DNA from: Bacteroidota bacterium
GTDB taxonomy: Bacteria > Bacteroidota > Bacteroidia > Chitinophagales > Chitinophagaceae
Assembly (NCBI GenBank): GCA_023423835.1
Contig: JAFAEW010000123.1
Location: 1-15,298, forward strand
DNA length: 15,298 bases
Reading direction: 5' to 3'
Both the position numbers and the translations under genes were made by a program. The notes beneath the pieces were generated by a model. It was not told the origin of the DNA and made no database searches. It worked only from the letters and a program-made list of their open reading frames with translations. This document shows, one piece after another, positions 13,840 to 15,298 of the stretch. How positions within the stretch are numbered: the stretch's first letter is position 1; each line of letters starts with the position of its first letter.

Positions 13840-14817
13840 ATGTCTCATTCTAAACCGCGGATTTTCTACCTTTGTAAAAAACCTCTGGACAAATCACTCA
13901 CATATTCTAAGATCGTAAAAGCGGAGGCCACTGCACTGGGATTCGATGAATGCGGCATCGCAAAAGCTGAAAGGCTGGAAGAGGATGCCAGAAGGCTGGA
14001 GAACTGGCTCACTGCGGGAAAGCATGGGTCGATGCAATACATGGAAAACTATTTCGATCTCCGTATAGATCCCTCACAGTTGGTTCCGGGTGCGAAATCA
14101 GTGATTACCCTTTTGTGCAATTATTATCCTGAGGAGAAGCAGGCCGAAGACATACCCAAAATCTCGAAATACGCTTACGGTAAGGATTATCATGAGGTGA
14201 TCAAGGCAAAGTTGAATGCCCTTTTATCTAATTTAAGAACAAAGATTGGCGAGATCAGCGGCCGCGGGTTTATTGACTCTGCTCCCGTTTTGGAAAGGGC
14301 ATGGGCAAAAAAGAGCGGATTGGGGTGGATTGGAAAAAACGGAAATATGATCACGAGAAAGGGATCATTTTTCTTCATTGCTACCTTGATCACCGACCTG
14401 GAGTTGTATCCGGATGATCCTTTTGCAAAGGATTTTTGCGGATCCTGCACCAAATGTATTGATGCCTGTCCCACGGAAGCGATCGAACCCGACAAAGTAA
14501 TCAATGGCAGCAAGTGCATCAGCTATTTCACTATCGAACTGAAAGAAATGCTTATTCCGGGAGAAATGAAAGGCAAATTCAACAACTGGATGTTTGGCTG
14601 CGATATTTGTCAGGATGTGTGTCCGTGGAACCGGTTTAGCCAACCTACGCGTGAGACCGAATTTAGTCCGATTCATGAAGTCCTCAGTTTGAAAACCGCA
14701 GAATGGGAGCAGTTGACAGAAGAAAGTTTCCGCTCAATCTTTAGAAAGTCGCCCCTGAAAAGAGCAAAATGGAAAGGTATCAGCCGGAATTTGCAATTCC
14801 TAAAGGAAACAAAGTAA
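13840..14817 (+). CDS. queG: Epoxyqueuosine reductase
   Basis: A cobalamin- and Fe-S-dependent enzyme that reduces epoxyqueuosine to queuosine in the wobble position of tRNAs for Tyr, His, Asp and Asn. The conserved general acid is D146 in DSAPVLERAWA, followed by GWIGKN. Two [4Fe-4S] sites are complete: C200, C203, C206, C210 (CGSCTKCIDACP), and C254, C257, C261 (CDICQDVCPWN) with C226. Total length is up to 325 residues, normal for the family. The start is uncertain: homology begins near residue 22 (YSKIVKAEA), and a promoter-like TACCTTTG lies inside the frame at 13867-13874. ATG 13840 is the only standard start that covers the whole conserved domain; a CTG at 13885 would fit the box. Cytosolic, and no other queuosine gene is nearby. 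Confidence 0.95.
   Translation: MSHSKPRIFYLCKKPLDKSLTYSKIVKAEATALGFDECGIAKAERLEEDARRLENWLTAGKHGSMQYMENYFDLRIDPSQLVPGAKSVITLLCNYYPEEKQAEDIPKISKYAYGKDYHEVIKAKLNALLSNLRTKIGEISGRGFIDSAPVLERAWAKKSGLGWIGKNGNMITRKGSFFFIATLITDLELYPDDPFAKDFCGSCTKCIDACPTEAIEPDKVINGSKCISYFTIELKEMLIPGEMKGKFNNWMFGCDICQDVCPWNRFSQPTRETEFSPIHEVLSLKTAEWEQLTEESFRSIFRKSPLKRAKWKGISRNLQFLKETK
13867..13874 (+). promoter_or_regulatory. -7-like box (TACCTTTG) inside the queG 5' region
   Basis: An exact TAnnTTTG match with the same sequence as the hemF and M16 boxes. It lies 27 bp downstream of the ATG at 13840 and 47 bp before the conserved N-terminus begins. If real, transcripts would start near 13880 and the first 13-14 codons of the long frame would not be translated. 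Confidence 0.4.
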
Positions 14818-14908
14818 AGAACCACCCATTAAAATCAGGAACCAATTGTGAAATATCTGATCCGTAAAATTGCGGCTTTCAAATGGAAGTAAGGGAAAAC
14901 AGCCGACT

Positions 14909-14929
14909 ATCGGTCTATAAAAGACCGGT
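14909..14929. repeat. Hairpin-forming repeat between queG and the T9SS cargo gene
   Basis: CGGTCT (14911-14916) and AGACCG (14922-14927) with an ATAAA loop, extendable by a G-T and an A-T pair. It sits in the 212 bp gap between convergent genes, where a terminator is expected. No good T-tract follows on either strand, so the terminator call is weak. I see nothing else in this gap. Confidence 0.35.
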
Positions 14930-15029
14930 TAATAAGAAGGCTTTTCTTGTTCGAGGTAAAACTGATTTATTTGCTCTTGCGGGTCATTTCAGAGTTTAAT
15001 CCCCCCTCGAATCCAAAAGTTATTGCAAT

Positions 15030-15298
15030 CTATTCCTTTACAAACTTCTTTGATATTACCGGGCTTCCGGCTGTTTCTATCCGAAGCAGATAATTGCCGG
15101 GTTTCAGGTTGCTGATGTTCCAGTTATAGCTGCTACCGGTGGTGGTGACGGATGCTTTTGTCATGCCCATAAAATCTAAGATGGTGAGTTTTGTCTTTTT
15201 TGTGTTTGACAGACCCTCTATTTTCAGACTATTTCTGGCAGGATTAGGAAATATTTTAACCGGGTTGTCCTCCTCTATTTCAAGGATGTTGGAATAGG
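15030..15298 (-). CDS. C-terminus of a type IX secretion system cargo protein (5' part outside window)
   Basis: The last 88 residues of a minus-strand gene that continues beyond the right edge; there is no start codon in the window. The sequence is a classic T9SS type A C-terminal sorting domain: VKIFPNPARNSLKIEG, then a beta-strand pattern (TKLTILDFMGM), WNISNLKPGNYLLRIE, and the terminal ISKKFVKE before TAG. This domain sends proteins through the Por/type IX machinery, after which it is cleaved and the cargo is secreted or attached to the cell surface. The passenger function cannot be known from this piece. The stop is at 15030-15032. Confidence 0.88.
   Translation of the reverse strand, partial: YSNILEIEEDNPVKIFPNPARNSLKIEGLSNTKKTKLTILDFMGMTKASVTTTGSSYNWNISNLKPGNYLLRIETAGSPVISKKFVKE

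Noticed and set aside
1..15298. Defence system, CRISPR, mobile element or secondary-metabolite cluster
   Set aside because: No repeats in series, transposase, integrase, toxin-antitoxin pair, nuclease or helicase is visible; all large frames are explained by housekeeping or common families.

Overview
This 15.3 kb window looks like ordinary chromosome from a member of the Bacteroidota. Several things support that. Five promoter -7 boxes fit TAnnTTTG, and four of them sit just upstream of a start codon. Most genes have weak or no Shine-Dalgarno sequence. A truncated protein at the right edge ends in a type IX secretion sorting domain, and the long amidophosphoribosyltransferase is of a form I associate with this phylum. 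There are no tRNA or rRNA genes, insertion sequences, CRISPR arrays or phage genes. I see no obvious break in base composition that would suggest recent transfer.

Layout, left to right. Positions 1-741 hold the 3' part of holA (DNA polymerase III delta). It converges, with 2 bp to spare, on a minus-strand beta-ketoacyl-ACP synthase III-like gene (744-1787). An A/T-only inverted repeat lies in the divergent gap before a plus-strand membrane acetyltransferase of the HGSNAT/DUF5009 type (1887-3011). That gene overlaps tail to tail with a minus-strand VOC/glyoxalase gene (3001-3414). Next on the minus strand come a candidate 27-residue single-span membrane peptide (3489-3572) and an M16-family protein that lacks the zinc motif (3667-4947). 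A 235 bp divergent gap with two inverted repeats leads to a plus-strand haem cluster: hemF, hemB and hemL (5183-8444). It is followed by a cytosolic YceI-like protein and an NAD(P)H-dependent FMN reductase-type flavoprotein (to 9622). The long PurF-like enzyme (9684-11531) and typA/bipA (11694-13508) have their own promoters. A strong hairpin terminator separates typA from a minus-strand csbD-like stress gene. queG (epoxyqueuosine reductase) follows, and the window ends inside a minus-strand T9SS cargo gene.

The clearest functional unit is hemF-hemB-hemL, three steps of C5-pathway tetrapyrrole synthesis. It may be co-transcribed with yceI and the flavoprotein gene, because the gaps are 15-50 bp. 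The other genes are housekeeping functions (replication, purine synthesis, ribosome-associated GTPase, tRNA modification) with no obvious link to each other.

I did not find a convincing undescribed multi-gene system. The best leads are single-gene or regulatory. The KAS III-like enzyme has its catalytic histidine replaced by asparagine. The M16 protein is a non-catalytic half with no visible partner, and its promoter carries a 19 bp perfect palindrome. A tiny membrane ORF lies in a gap. The PurF form has an altered oxyanion-hole motif and insertions. The queG promoter-like box lies inside the annotated reading frame and leaves no normal start codon downstream.
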